Below are positions 42,239 through 49,839 of a stretch of 64,000 nucleotides of DNA, in pieces. A program made the translations under genes and the position numbers. The stretch covers positions 62,001-126,000 of the forward strand of contig JAJDUD010000024.1 of the NCBI GenBank assembly GCA_022826825.1, read 5' to 3'. Every line of letters begins with the position of its first letter. Position 1 is the first letter of the stretch. The notes below the pieces were generated by a model. It had not been told where the DNA came from and did not search any database. It was given only the letters and a program-made list of their open reading frames with translations. The stretch comes from Acidobacteriota bacterium (GTDB lineage: Bacteria > Acidobacteriota > Vicinamibacteria > Marinacidobacterales > Marinacidobacteraceae).

Positions 42239-44863
42239 ATGCTTCGAGTCACCGTTTCTTTCCTGCTGGCCGTCGGCCTGCCGTTCGGCAGCGTTGCGAA
42301 GGCGCAGGTTCCGGCGCCGGCGGAAGTCCTGGGCTTCGAGCCGGGCGACGACTACCAGCTCGCGCTCTGGGGCGAGCTGATCCCGTACTACGAAGCGCTG
42401 GCAGCGGCGAGCGATCGGGTGGAACTCCGCGAGATCGGCGAGACCGTCCTGGGAGAGCCGCTCCTCGTCCTCTTCATCTCCTCGCCGGAGAACCTCGCCG
42501 CGCTGGACCGGCACCGCGAGAACGCGCGGGCGCTGGCTCACGCGGAGATCCCGGAGGACGAGGCGATCCGGATTTCCCGCGAGGGAAAGGCGGTGGTCTG
42601 GATCGACGCCGGCCTTCACGCCACCGAGGTCGCGCCGGCGCAGATGGCCCCGCTTCTCGCCCACCGGATCGCAACCGAGGAATCCGAGGAGGTGCGGAAG
42701 ATCCGGGACCAGGTAATCCTGATCCTCATGCCCTGCATGAACCCCGACGGGCTGGACATCGTGGCGTCCTGGTACCGCCGGAACCTCAAGACCCCCTTCG
42801 AGACGACCCGCCCGCCCGAGCTGTACCACCACTACGTCGGGCACGACAACAACCGCGACTGGTTCATGAACAACATGCCGGAGACGGCGGCGGTGAGCCG
42901 GATGCTCTACCACGAGTGGTTCCCGCAGATCGTCTACAACCACCACCAGAGCGGTCCGGCCTGGGCGCGGATCTTCCTGCCGCCGTTTGCCGACCCGGTG
43001 AATCCCAGGATCCATCCCGGGGTCACCACCTCGGTGAACCTGATCGGTTCGGCGATGGCGAACCGTTTCGCCATGAAGAAGATGCCGGGCGTGGTGTCCG
43101 ACATGATCTATTCGATGTGGTGGAACGGGGGCATGCGGACGGTGCCCTATTTCCACAACATGATCGGCCTCTTGACCGAGACGTCGCACGCTTCGGCGAG
43201 TCCGCGGATGTACGACCCGGAGGACCGTCCGGAGTTCGTCGGCAATCCCCGCCGCGGCCAGGCGGCGCCGACCAACGGAACCGACGTCTTCTATCCCTAT
43301 CCCTGGCCGGGCGGAGAGTCACCCTTCTCCGATCCGGTCCGCTACTCGCTGACCGCGTCCATGGCGGTTCTCGACGTGGCGGCCGACCTCCGGGAAAAGT
43401 GGCTCTTCGACATCTGGAGGATGGGCCGTGACGCGATCGAGGGGAGCGAGACGAGCTGGATCGTCCCGGCCGACCAGTGGGACCCGGGCGAAGCGGCCGC
43501 GCTCCTGAACGTCCTCTACGAAGGGGGAATCGTGATCGAACGGGCGGAGGAGGCGTTCGAAGTCGAGGGGGAGACCTACGGAGAGGGCTCCTACATCATC
43601 CCTGGAGCGCAAGCCTTCCGCGCCTATGCCGAGGACCTGCTGGAGGCTCAGGACTATCCCGACCGCCGGCGCGCGCCGGACGGGCCGCCGGATCCGCCCT
43701 ACGACCTCGCGGGCTGGACGTTGCCCATGCAGATGGGAGTACGGGTGGATCGGGTCGTGGAGGTTCCCGACGTCGCCTCCGAATCGGTCGCTGGTCCGGT
43801 CCGGGCCCCGGCCGGTGAGGTCTCCGGCGGGGCTACCTTCGGCTACGCGATCTCGCACCGCCCGAACGCCGCGGTGATCGCCCAGAACCGGCTGCTCGCC
43901 GCGGGTGCCGAGGTGGCCTGGGCGGCGGAGAGCTTCAGCGACGGCGGGACGGAGTACCCCGCGGGGACCCTCGTCGTCCGCAGGTCGGATCCGGCCGATG
44001 CGGCCATGGAAGGGATCGCTTCGGAACTCGGGCTCGACGTCGGCGGGCTCTCCCGGGCGCCGGACGGGGAACTACTGCCGCTGGAGCCGGTGCGGGTCGG
44101 GCTCTACAAGTCGTACGTCGCGAGCATGGACGAGGGATGGACCCGCTGGTTGCTCGAAGACTACGAATACGACCTCACCAGCCTTTCCGACGACGACGTG
44201 CGGACGGGCGATCTGTCGCGGCTGGACGTGATCGTCCTCCCGCACCAGTCCATCCGGGAGATTCTCCAGGGACACGCCCCCGGCACCATGCCCGACGAGT
44301 TCACCGGCGGCGTCGGCCTTGAAGGGTCGCTGGCGCTCAGCCGCTTCGTCGAAGAGGGCGGCATGCTGGTGACGCTGGACGGCGCGAGCGACTTCGCAAT
44401 CGCCCAGTTCGGCCTGCCGCTACGCAACGTGACCGCCGGATTGGCGGACCGCCGCTTCTTCATACCGGGCTCCCTGATCCGGGCCACCGTGGATACGGCG
44501 CATCCGCTGGCCTTCGGCATGCGGGACGAAGTGGCGACCCAGTTCGTCCGGAGCCGCGCGTTCGAGACCGTGGGGCTGCCGCGGACCCGGGAGGGCGGCC
44601 AGGAGACGACCATGGAGCCGCCGCCCGCCAACGTGGAGGTCATCGCGCGCTACGCCGAGGAGGAGATTCTCATGAGCGGCTGGGCGCTCGGTGAGGAAGA
44701 CGCGATCGGCGGCAAGATCGCCATGGCCCGGGTGCCGATGGGCGCGGGCGAGGTCGTGCTCTTCGGTTTCCGTCCCCAGTTCCGGGGTCAGCCGCGCGGT
44801 ACCTACAAGCTCTTCCTGAACGCCCTGAACGGCGCCGCCGTGGAGGATCTGGGAGCCAGGTAG
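42239..44863 (+). CDS. Exported M14-family zinc carboxypeptidase-like protein (second copy)
   Basis: A signal peptide (LRVTVSFLLAVGLPFGSVAKAQ) leads an M14 domain (about 40-370) with DAGLHATEVAPAQ (HxxE), CMNPDGLD, GHDNNRDWFMN and IVYNHHQSGPAW. The C-terminal half carries the same amidotransferase-like fold as the 29.8-kb paralogue (LDVIVLPHQSIREIL, GGMLVTLDGASDFA). The two share order, length (874 versus 856 aa) and the GxYKSYVASMDEGWTRWLL / MYQRYYGGNMDEGWTRLLI string, so they are paralogues. It is predicted to be periplasmic or secreted. It starts 54 nt after ilvC but is probably functionally unrelated. Confidence 0.9.
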   Translation: MLRVTVSFLLAVGLPFGSVAKAQVPAPAEVLGFEPGDDYQLALWGELIPYYEALAAASDRVELREIGETVLGEPLLVLFISSPENLAALDRHRENARALAHAEIPEDEAIRISREGKAVVWIDAGLHATEVAPAQMAPLLAHRIATEESEEVRKIRDQVILILMPCMNPDGLDIVASWYRRNLKTPFETTRPPELYHHYVGHDNNRDWFMNNMPETAAVSRMLYHEWFPQIVYNHHQSGPAWARIFLPPFADPVNPRIHPGVTTSVNLIGSAMANRFAMKKMPGVVSDMIYSMWWNGGMRTVPYFHNMIGLLTETSHASASPRMYDPEDRPEFVGNPRRGQAAPTNGTDVFYPYPWPGGESPFSDPVRYSLTASMAVLDVAADLREKWLFDIWRMGRDAIEGSETSWIVPADQWDPGEAAALLNVLYEGGIVIERAEEAFEVEGETYGEGSYIIPGAQAFRAYAEDLLEAQDYPDRRRAPDGPPDPPYDLAGWTLPMQMGVRVDRVVEVPDVASESVAGPVRAPAGEVSGGATFGYAISHRPNAAVIAQNRLLAAGAEVAWAAESFSDGGTEYPAGTLVVRRSDPADAAMEGIASELGLDVGGLSRAPDGELLPLEPVRVGLYKSYVASMDEGWTRWLLEDYEYDLTSLSDDDVRTGDLSRLDVIVLPHQSIREILQGHAPGTMPDEFTGGVGLEGSLALSRFVEEGGMLVTLDGASDFAIAQFGLPLRNVTAGLADRRFFIPGSLIRATVDTAHPLAFGMRDEVATQFVRSRAFETVGLPRTREGGQETTMEPPPANVEVIARYAEEEILMSGWALGEEDAIGGKIAMARVPMGAGEVVLFGFRPQFRGQPRGTYKLFLNALNGAAVEDLGAR

Positions 44864-44902
44864 GTCCGTTCGCCCCGTTTACGGCTAGACTTCGCGCCTC
44901 TC

Positions 44903-45169
44903 ATGGCCAGGACCTGCAAGCTGACCGGCAAGCGTCCCCTCACCGGGAACGCCATCAGCCACGCCCACAACAAGACGAAGCGGCGGCAGCTTCCCAACCT
45001 GCAGTGGAAGACCGTGTGGGTGCCCGAACTGGAGCGGTCCGTGAGGCTGCGGCTCAGCGCCCGCGCCCTGCGCACGATCGACAAGAAGGGTCTGGTGACC
45101 TACCTGAAGGACGAGGGGCTCCGCCTCCGCGACGTCCTCCCGGCCCGCGCCCACGCCCGCAACCTCTAG
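44903..45169 (+). CDS. rpmB: Ribosomal protein bL28
   Basis: MARTCKLTGKRPLTGNAISHAHNKTKRRQLPNLQWKTVWVPEL is the bL28 N-terminus, followed by VRLRLSARALRTIDKKGL. It is an 88-aa large-subunit ribosomal protein. Only one Cys (CKLTG) is present, so this is not the zinc-binding four-Cys variant. rpmG is not adjacent. Two palindromic repeats follow its stop. Confidence 0.96.
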   Translation: MARTCKLTGKRPLTGNAISHAHNKTKRRQLPNLQWKTVWVPELERSVRLRLSARALRTIDKKGLVTYLKDEGLRLRDVLPARAHARNL

Positions 45170-45173
45170 GACG

Positions 45174-45340
45174 CGCCGGCTTGGAACGCCGGCCTCCGGC
45201 CGGCACGCGGGCCGAAGGCCCGCAGGCGGTTCCACCCGAATCCGCATCGAGCGCGCCGGCAGGAAGCGCTAGGAGCGCAAGTAGCGCCGGTCGCCAGACC
45301 GGCGTCGCTGCGCGCAGCGCAGCGAAACTCCCGCGGCTTC
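45174..45340 (+). repeat. Two palindromic repeat copies downstream of rpmB
   Basis: Copy 1 (45174-45230) is GCCGGCTTGGAACGCCGGCCTCCGGCCGGCACGCGGGCC-GAA-GGCCCGC. Copy 2 (45281-45340) is AGCGCCGGTCGCCAGACCGGCGTCGCTGCGCGCAGCGCAGCGAAACTCCCG with the family's tail hairpin and GAAACTCCCG end. No gene lies between 45170 and 45383. Confidence 0.85.
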
Positions 45341-45383
45341 CCCGTGGCGCGGCCTGACTCCCGGCGGAGACGGTGCCCCGCCC

Positions 45384-45797
45384 TCACGGCACGGGCAGGA
45401 ATCCCTGCTCCTCGAAGTCCCCGTCGTACGTGAAGGCATACCGGATCCGGCGGTCGCGCATCACCTCGAAGGAGAGCCAGTCCACGAGAGAGACATGGCG
45501 CCGGCCGGCGGCGAACATGGCCGCCGTCGCGCGGCCGTGGAGTTTCTCGTTGATCCAGACGACCTCAGCGACCGGCAGCAACCCGTCGTGGAGTTCCCGG
45601 ACCGCCTGCATGCCCAGTCGTCGGGCGATGAGCGCGGTGGATTCCACGACGACGGCGTGATGGGTAACGAGAACCGTTCGTACCTGGCGAGCGCCGGAAA
45701 GCAGGCGGTCCCAGGTTTGTCTGGCGTCGTCGTGGAACCGCTGCTCGGCGTCGAGGAGCGCGTAGAAGGCCGATGTATCGACGAAGACGGGGGTCAT
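45384..45797 (-). CDS. PIN-domain toxin (VapC-like)
   Basis: The 137-aa product starts MTPVFVDTSAFYALLDAEQRFHDDA and contains VVVESTALIARRLG, SLVDWLSFEVM and FTYDGDFEEQGF. This gives the Asp-Glu-Asp-Asp acidic set of PIN-domain ribonucleases. The ATG is part of an ATGA overlap with the upstream antitoxin gene, the standard toxin-antitoxin layout. RNA target unknown. Unlike the two broken loci elsewhere in the window, this pair looks intact. Confidence 0.9.
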   Translation of the reverse strand: MTPVFVDTSAFYALLDAEQRFHDDARQTWDRLLSGARQVRTVLVTHHAVVVESTALIARRLGMQAVRELHDGLLPVAEVVWINEKLHGRATAAMFAAGRRHVSLVDWLSFEVMRDRRIRYAFTYDGDFEEQGFLPVP

Positions 45798-46273
45798 CGC
45801 TTCGGCAACCGCCACCTCGCCATCTCCTCTTCCAGGATCTCCCCGTATGCCTCGTCGTGTTTCTCGGCGAGGTCGCTGCGCCCGGAGCGGAACGCCCCGA
45901 CGGGCCGCCTGGCGCGTTCGATGAGTTCGTCCAGCGCGCTGCCTCCGCGGTACGCGGTGAGCGCCTGGTGGAGCAGACCGTCCGGCGACACGCCGAGCTC
46001 TCCCGCAAGCCGGTGCAGCCGCTCGGTCGCGTCTTCGGTGAGATTTCGGGGGGTCAGATTTCCGGTTGCGTCCGAACCGTAGGGCCGGGCTCCCTCCTCG
46101 ACAGCGGTAGCGCCCCGTTCCGCGGACGCCTCCGCTTGATGCGGAGCGACCGGCAACAGGCGCGCGACGGGACGGCCCCACTTGGTGATGACGACGGGAG
46201 TGCGGCTGGCGGCAACCTCGTCGAGGATCCGGAGGCAGGTGTCCTTGAATTTGCCGGCGGAAATGGAACGCAT
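45794..46273 (-). CDS. Phd/YefM-type antitoxin with extended C-terminus
   Basis: MRSISAGKFKDTCLRILDEVAASRTPVVITKWGRPVARLLPV is a Phd/YefM DNA-binding antitoxin domain. About 115 further residues follow, including LTEDATERLHRLAGELGVSPDGLLHQALTAYRGG, which resembles a second small helical domain. Typical Phd proteins are about 80-90 aa, so this is nearly double. The ATG at 46273 is chosen over two upstream starts because the Phd fold begins there. It overlaps the PIN toxin by 4 nt and should neutralise it and autoregulate the operon. Confidence 0.82.
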   Translation of the reverse strand: MRSISAGKFKDTCLRILDEVAASRTPVVITKWGRPVARLLPVAPHQAEASAERGATAVEEGARPYGSDATGNLTPRNLTEDATERLHRLAGELGVSPDGLLHQALTAYRGGSALDELIERARRPVGAFRSGRSDLAEKHDEAYGEILEEEMARWRLPKR

Positions 46274-46387
46274 GCGGAAAAATATAGCCATAGCCACATT
46301 TCATCGCAAATCCCGCTGCCGTCCGGGGACGACCGGTCCACGTGCGCCCCTGGTTCCGTAGAATCGGCGCCCCCGAGAGGAACGTCC

Positions 46388-48982
46388 ATGAACCTGCGTC
46401 TCAGCTTCGCCCTCCTCCTGCTCGCGGCGACCCCGCTCTTCGCCCAGCCCCAGCGCTGGCCGCCGCCACCCATCATCCAGGGAGTCGCCGAGGCCTATCC
46501 GCCCGCGCGTCACGGCGGAAACTACATGCACAACTACTACTTCCCGCCCGCGCCCAGCAGCACGCCCTGGGCGCCGGCCTGGTCCCCGGACGGGAAGAGC
46601 ATCGCGGTGGCGATGTCCGGCTCGATCTGGCGCGTGGACCCCGAGACCGGGAGCGCCGACGAACTGACCTCGGGTCCCGGCTATCACTCGCTGCCGGCCT
46701 GGTCTCCGGACGGACGCTTCATCGTCTTCACGGTGGACCGGAACGGCCAGAACATCGGTCTCGCGATCACGGAGGTGGCCACCGGAGAAACGCGCACGCT
46801 CCTGAGCGACGAGTTCCTCCATACCGACCCGGCGTTCTCGCCGGACGGGACCCGGCTGGCCTACGTGTCCACGAAGCCCTCGGGCTACTTCAACGTCTAC
46901 GTCCGGGAGTTTGCGGCTGGCGAACTCGGATCCGAGGAGATCGCGCTCACCCGGGACGAGAACTACGGCAAGGAGCGGCTCTACTTCGGTTCCTGGGACA
47001 TGCACATCACGCCGGCCTGGATGCCGGATTCCCGGGAGCTGCTGATGGTCTCGAACCACGAGGTGCCGCTCGGCTCCGGGAACGTGGTCCGCACCCCGAT
47101 GGCCGTGGACGGGTTCGAGGAGGGAGTCACGGTGCTCGCGGAGCAGTCGCTCTACCGGACCCGTCCGGACGTCTCGATCGACGGGAAGCGGTTCATCTAT
47201 TCCTCGACGGCCGGGGCCGCCGATCAGTTCTCGAACCTCTACGTGCAGCCGACCGACGGCGGCTCACCCTACAAGTTGACCTTCTTCCAGCACGACGCCT
47301 TCCACCCGCGCTGGTCGCCGGACGGCGAGTGGATCGCCTACATCGACAACGCGGGGGGGCTGCCGCAGCTCGCGCTCCTCGAGACCTACGGCGGGAAGCG
47401 GCGGACCGTCGAGATCACCCGGCGGAACTGGAGCCGGCCGATGGGCGTGCTCTCGGTGCGCACCGTGGACGATGCGACCGGCGAGGAGGTGGCCTCGCGG
47501 ATCCATCTCACCGCCGCCGACGGCCGCTTCTACGCTCCGCCGGACGCCTACGCCCGGATCGGCGGGGCCGGGGAGCACTCCTTCCACCAGGCGGGGAGCT
47601 TCCGGATGGAGCTCCCCGTCGGATCGCTCGAGATCGAGGCCGTCCGGGGATTCGAGTACGAGCCGGTCAGCACGAATGTGGACATTGCCGCGGGCGACGT
47701 GACCGAGCTGACGCTGCGGCTGCCCCGGATCACCGACATGGCCGCCAAGGGGTGGTGGAGCGGCTCCACCCACATCCACATGAACTACGCCGGCAACCTC
47801 CACAACACCCTCGAGAACCTGATGTTCATGTCCGACGCCGAGGACCAGGACGTGGTCCTCGAGCAGATCGCCAACAAGGACAACCGCATCCTCGACTACC
47901 AGCACTTCGTTCCCGGCGGCGGCGCGCACCCGCTCTCCACCGAAGACATGGTGCTGGTCGTGGGGCAGGAGTACCGGCCGCCGTTCTACGGCCACGTCTT
48001 CTACTTCGGCCTGGAGGAGCACCTGATCTCCCCCTACACGACCGGCTACGAGGGCACCGGGATCGAGAGCCTCTACCCGTCCAACACCGACATGTTCCGG
48101 AAGGCGAAGGCCCAGGGTGCGACGGTCGGCTACGTGCACGCCTACTTCGGGGAGAACGATCCGCTGTTCGCCCCTGACGGGAGCCCGGGGAGTCTCGGGG
48201 GCGCGAAGGGCTACATGGTGGATGCGGCGCTCGGGATGACGGACGCGGTCGAGTGGTCCTCGGCGTCGCGCGCGGGTTTCTTCCCCTGGTACGCCACCCT
48301 GAACAACGGTCTGCGGGTCACCGCGGTGGGCGGGGAGGACTCGATCAGCAACATGCAGCGGTCCAAGCTGGTGGGATCGGTCCGCACCTACGTCCACACC
48401 GGGGAACGAGGCCTGGATCTCGACGCCTTCCTCGAAGGGATCCGGAAGGGGCGCGCGTTCGTGAGCTGCGGGCCGCTGCTCGACTTTCGGGTGAACGGAC
48501 GCATTCCCGGGGACGACGTCCAGCTTCCGGACGCGGGGGGCGAGGTGGAGTGGAGCGCCTGGGTCCGCTCCCCGACGCCGCTCGAACGCGCCTGGGTGGT
48601 CTCCGGAGGTGAGGATGTGGCGGACATCGCACTGTCCGAGGACCGGCGATCCGCGACGGCGACGGGCCGGCTCGCGATGGATCGGAGCGGTTGGCTGATC
48701 CTGCGGGCGGAGGGCTCACCGGACGAAGCGCGCCCGCTGGACTGCGGCTACGCCCAGGCGTTCACAAACCCGGTCTGGGTCAGGGCAGGGGACGAGCCGG
48801 TCCGGAGCGCCGCCGCCGCCGAGTACTCGATCCGCTGGATCGACCGGCTGCGCGAGATGGCCGAAGCCTGGGAGTACTGGCGTTCCGAGGCCGAACAGGC
48901 CCACGTCTACGCCCAGTTCGACGAGGCCCGGGCGGTCTACGAGGGCTTTCTCGCCGAGGCCCGCGCGATGGGGCGGGAGTGA
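46388..48982 (+). CDS. Exported beta-propeller protein with CehA/McbA-type metallohydrolase domain
   Basis: A signal peptide (LRLSFALLLLAATPLFAQ) precedes a TolB/WD40-like propeller (about 60-330; WSPDGKSIAVA, WSPDGRFIVF, FSPDGTRLAYV, WSPDGEWIAYI). A short beta region follows, then a PHP-like CehA/McbA domain (about 455-760) with GWWSGSTHIHMNYAGN (metal-binding HxH), VVGQEYRPPFYGHVFYFG, GYVHAYFG and AVGGEDSISN. CehA-type enzymes are best known as carbamate hydrolases, but the wider family is of unknown substrate. It lies 44 nt upstream of the first selenoprotein gene. Confidence 0.85.
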   Translation: MNLRLSFALLLLAATPLFAQPQRWPPPPIIQGVAEAYPPARHGGNYMHNYYFPPAPSSTPWAPAWSPDGKSIAVAMSGSIWRVDPETGSADELTSGPGYHSLPAWSPDGRFIVFTVDRNGQNIGLAITEVATGETRTLLSDEFLHTDPAFSPDGTRLAYVSTKPSGYFNVYVREFAAGELGSEEIALTRDENYGKERLYFGSWDMHITPAWMPDSRELLMVSNHEVPLGSGNVVRTPMAVDGFEEGVTVLAEQSLYRTRPDVSIDGKRFIYSSTAGAADQFSNLYVQPTDGGSPYKLTFFQHDAFHPRWSPDGEWIAYIDNAGGLPQLALLETYGGKRRTVEITRRNWSRPMGVLSVRTVDDATGEEVASRIHLTAADGRFYAPPDAYARIGGAGEHSFHQAGSFRMELPVGSLEIEAVRGFEYEPVSTNVDIAAGDVTELTLRLPRITDMAAKGWWSGSTHIHMNYAGNLHNTLENLMFMSDAEDQDVVLEQIANKDNRILDYQHFVPGGGAHPLSTEDMVLVVGQEYRPPFYGHVFYFGLEEHLISPYTTGYEGTGIESLYPSNTDMFRKAKAQGATVGYVHAYFGENDPLFAPDGSPGSLGGAKGYMVDAALGMTDAVEWSSASRAGFFPWYATLNNGLRVTAVGGEDSISNMQRSKLVGSVRTYVHTGERGLDLDAFLEGIRKGRAFVSCGPLLDFRVNGRIPGDDVQLPDAGGEVEWSAWVRSPTPLERAWVVSGGEDVADIALSEDRRSATATGRLAMDRSGWLILRAEGSPDEARPLDCGYAQAFTNPVWVRAGDEPVRSAAAAEYSIRWIDRLREMAEAWEYWRSEAEQAHVYAQFDEARAVYEGFLAEARAMGRE

Positions 48983-49026
48983 TCGATGAGGATCCGGTTC
49001 CCCGTCGCGACTGATAGGCTGCGCTC

Positions 49027-49368
49027 ATGAGCCTGATGGGGCGCGCGCTGGGGACGCGGGCGCCGTTCGTGGCCGCGGGCCAGATCGACGAGGTGCTGAG
49101 CGACGAGCAGGTCCTGCTGCTCGATGTACGCACGGCCCTCGAACTGGCCGAATCCGGGACCATCCCGGGAGCGGTCCATGTCCATCTGGGAGAGTTGGCG
49201 GATCGGCTGGACGAACTGCCCCGGGACCGTCCGATCCTCACCACCTGAATGGTGGGACCACGGGCCGCGCGGGCCGCGGCCATCCTGGAGACCGCCGGTT
49301 TCGAGGTTGTGGGTTTTTCCGGCCTCAAGCAATATACGGGCGCGCGGGAGTACCGCCCGCTCGACTGA
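49027..49368 (+). CDS. Predicted selenocysteine-containing rhodanese-like protein (TGA at 49246-49248 read as Sec)
   Basis: Reading TGA as Sec gives 113 aa with U at residue 74. The frame before it is a rhodanese domain: QVLLLDVRTALELAESGTIPGAVHVHLGEL. Sec sits in U-M-V-G-P-R, the CxxGxR active-site loop of rhodaneses, and the frame goes on with AARAAAILETAGFEVVGFSGLKQYTGAREY. A hairpin follows the TGA. The ORF track cuts the gene at the TGA because it treats it as a stop. No signal peptide is seen, so the protein is probably cytosolic. A plain pseudogene is the alternative, but the next gene has the same TGA position. Confidence 0.85.
49251..49284 (+). promoter_or_regulatory. SECIS-like hairpin 1
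   Basis: Starting 2 nt after the TGA, GGTGG pairs with CCATC (one G-T pair), a GA bulge follows, then CCACGGGCC pairs with GGGCCGCGG (7 of 9 positions) around the loop GCGC. The loop begins 18 nt after the TGA and its first base is G. Bacterial SECIS elements need a stem just after UGA and a G in the first two loop bases; both are met. Confidence 0.7.
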
Positions 49369-49397
49369 TTTCCCATGGTTCCCATAGGAGGTCCACG

Positions 49398-49829
49398 ATG
49401 AAGAGGACTCTTTTCTTCGCCGGGCCCGCCCTCGCCGCGCTGGCGCTCGGTTGCGGCGGTGGCGGCGAACCGGCCGCCGAGGAAGCGGCTGCCCCTGAAG
49501 CGGCGGCGCCCGAGCCGGCTCCCCGCGTCGAGGCGGCGGACATTGACGGCGCGCTCGCGAACGGCGCCGTGCTGCTCGACGTCCGCACCGACGAGGAACT
49601 CGCCGAGCACGGCACGATCGAGGGCTTCGTCCACATCCCGATCGACGAACTGGAGGCGAGGATGGCTGAACTCCCGGCTGGAGTTCCCGTCCTCACCGCT
49701 TGACAGGGTGGCGGAAGAGCCGCGCGTGCCGCGGAGCTGCTACAAGCGAACGGATACGAAGTCGTCGGGTTCTGTGGTCTGAGGGACTACGAGGGCGAGC
49801 GGGTGTACCCGGGCGCCGCTGACGAGTAA
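49398..49829 (+). CDS. Predicted selenocysteine-containing rhodanese-like lipoprotein (TGA at 49701-49703 read as Sec)
   Basis: MKRTLFFAGPALAALALGC ends in a lipobox, followed by a Glu/Ala/Pro-rich linker and a rhodanese domain (NGAVLLDVRTDEELAEHGTIEGFVHIPIDEL). The in-frame TGA at residue 102 stands at the catalytic Cys position, giving U-Q-G-G-G-R, and the frame runs on to TAA with RAARAAELLQANGYEVVGFCGLRDYEGERVY. The post-TGA part is clearly homologous to that of the preceding gene. A strong AGGAGG lies 9 nt before the ATG. The protein should face the periplasm. It begins 29 nt after the first Sec gene and ends 10 nt before the convergent senA-like stop. Confidence 0.86.
49713..49741 (+). 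promoter_or_regulatory. SECIS-like hairpin 2
   Basis: CCGCG (49720-49724) pairs with CGCGG (49730-49734) around the loop CGTGC, which has G as its second base. Tandem A-G/G-A mismatches and an outer GA/TC plus G-C pairing extend the stem. The loop starts 21 nt after the TGA, within the known 16-37 nt window for bacterial SECIS. Confidence 0.65.
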
Positions 49830-49839
49830 GCCCGAAGCG

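Noticed and set aside
49249-49368. Separate small ORF starting at the ATG right after the first rhodanese TGA (TGAATG)
   Set aside because: The second rhodanese gene has the same TGA position but no ATG after it, and both post-TGA parts are the C-terminal half of one rhodanese domain. Read-through as Sec explains both; re-initiation explains only one.
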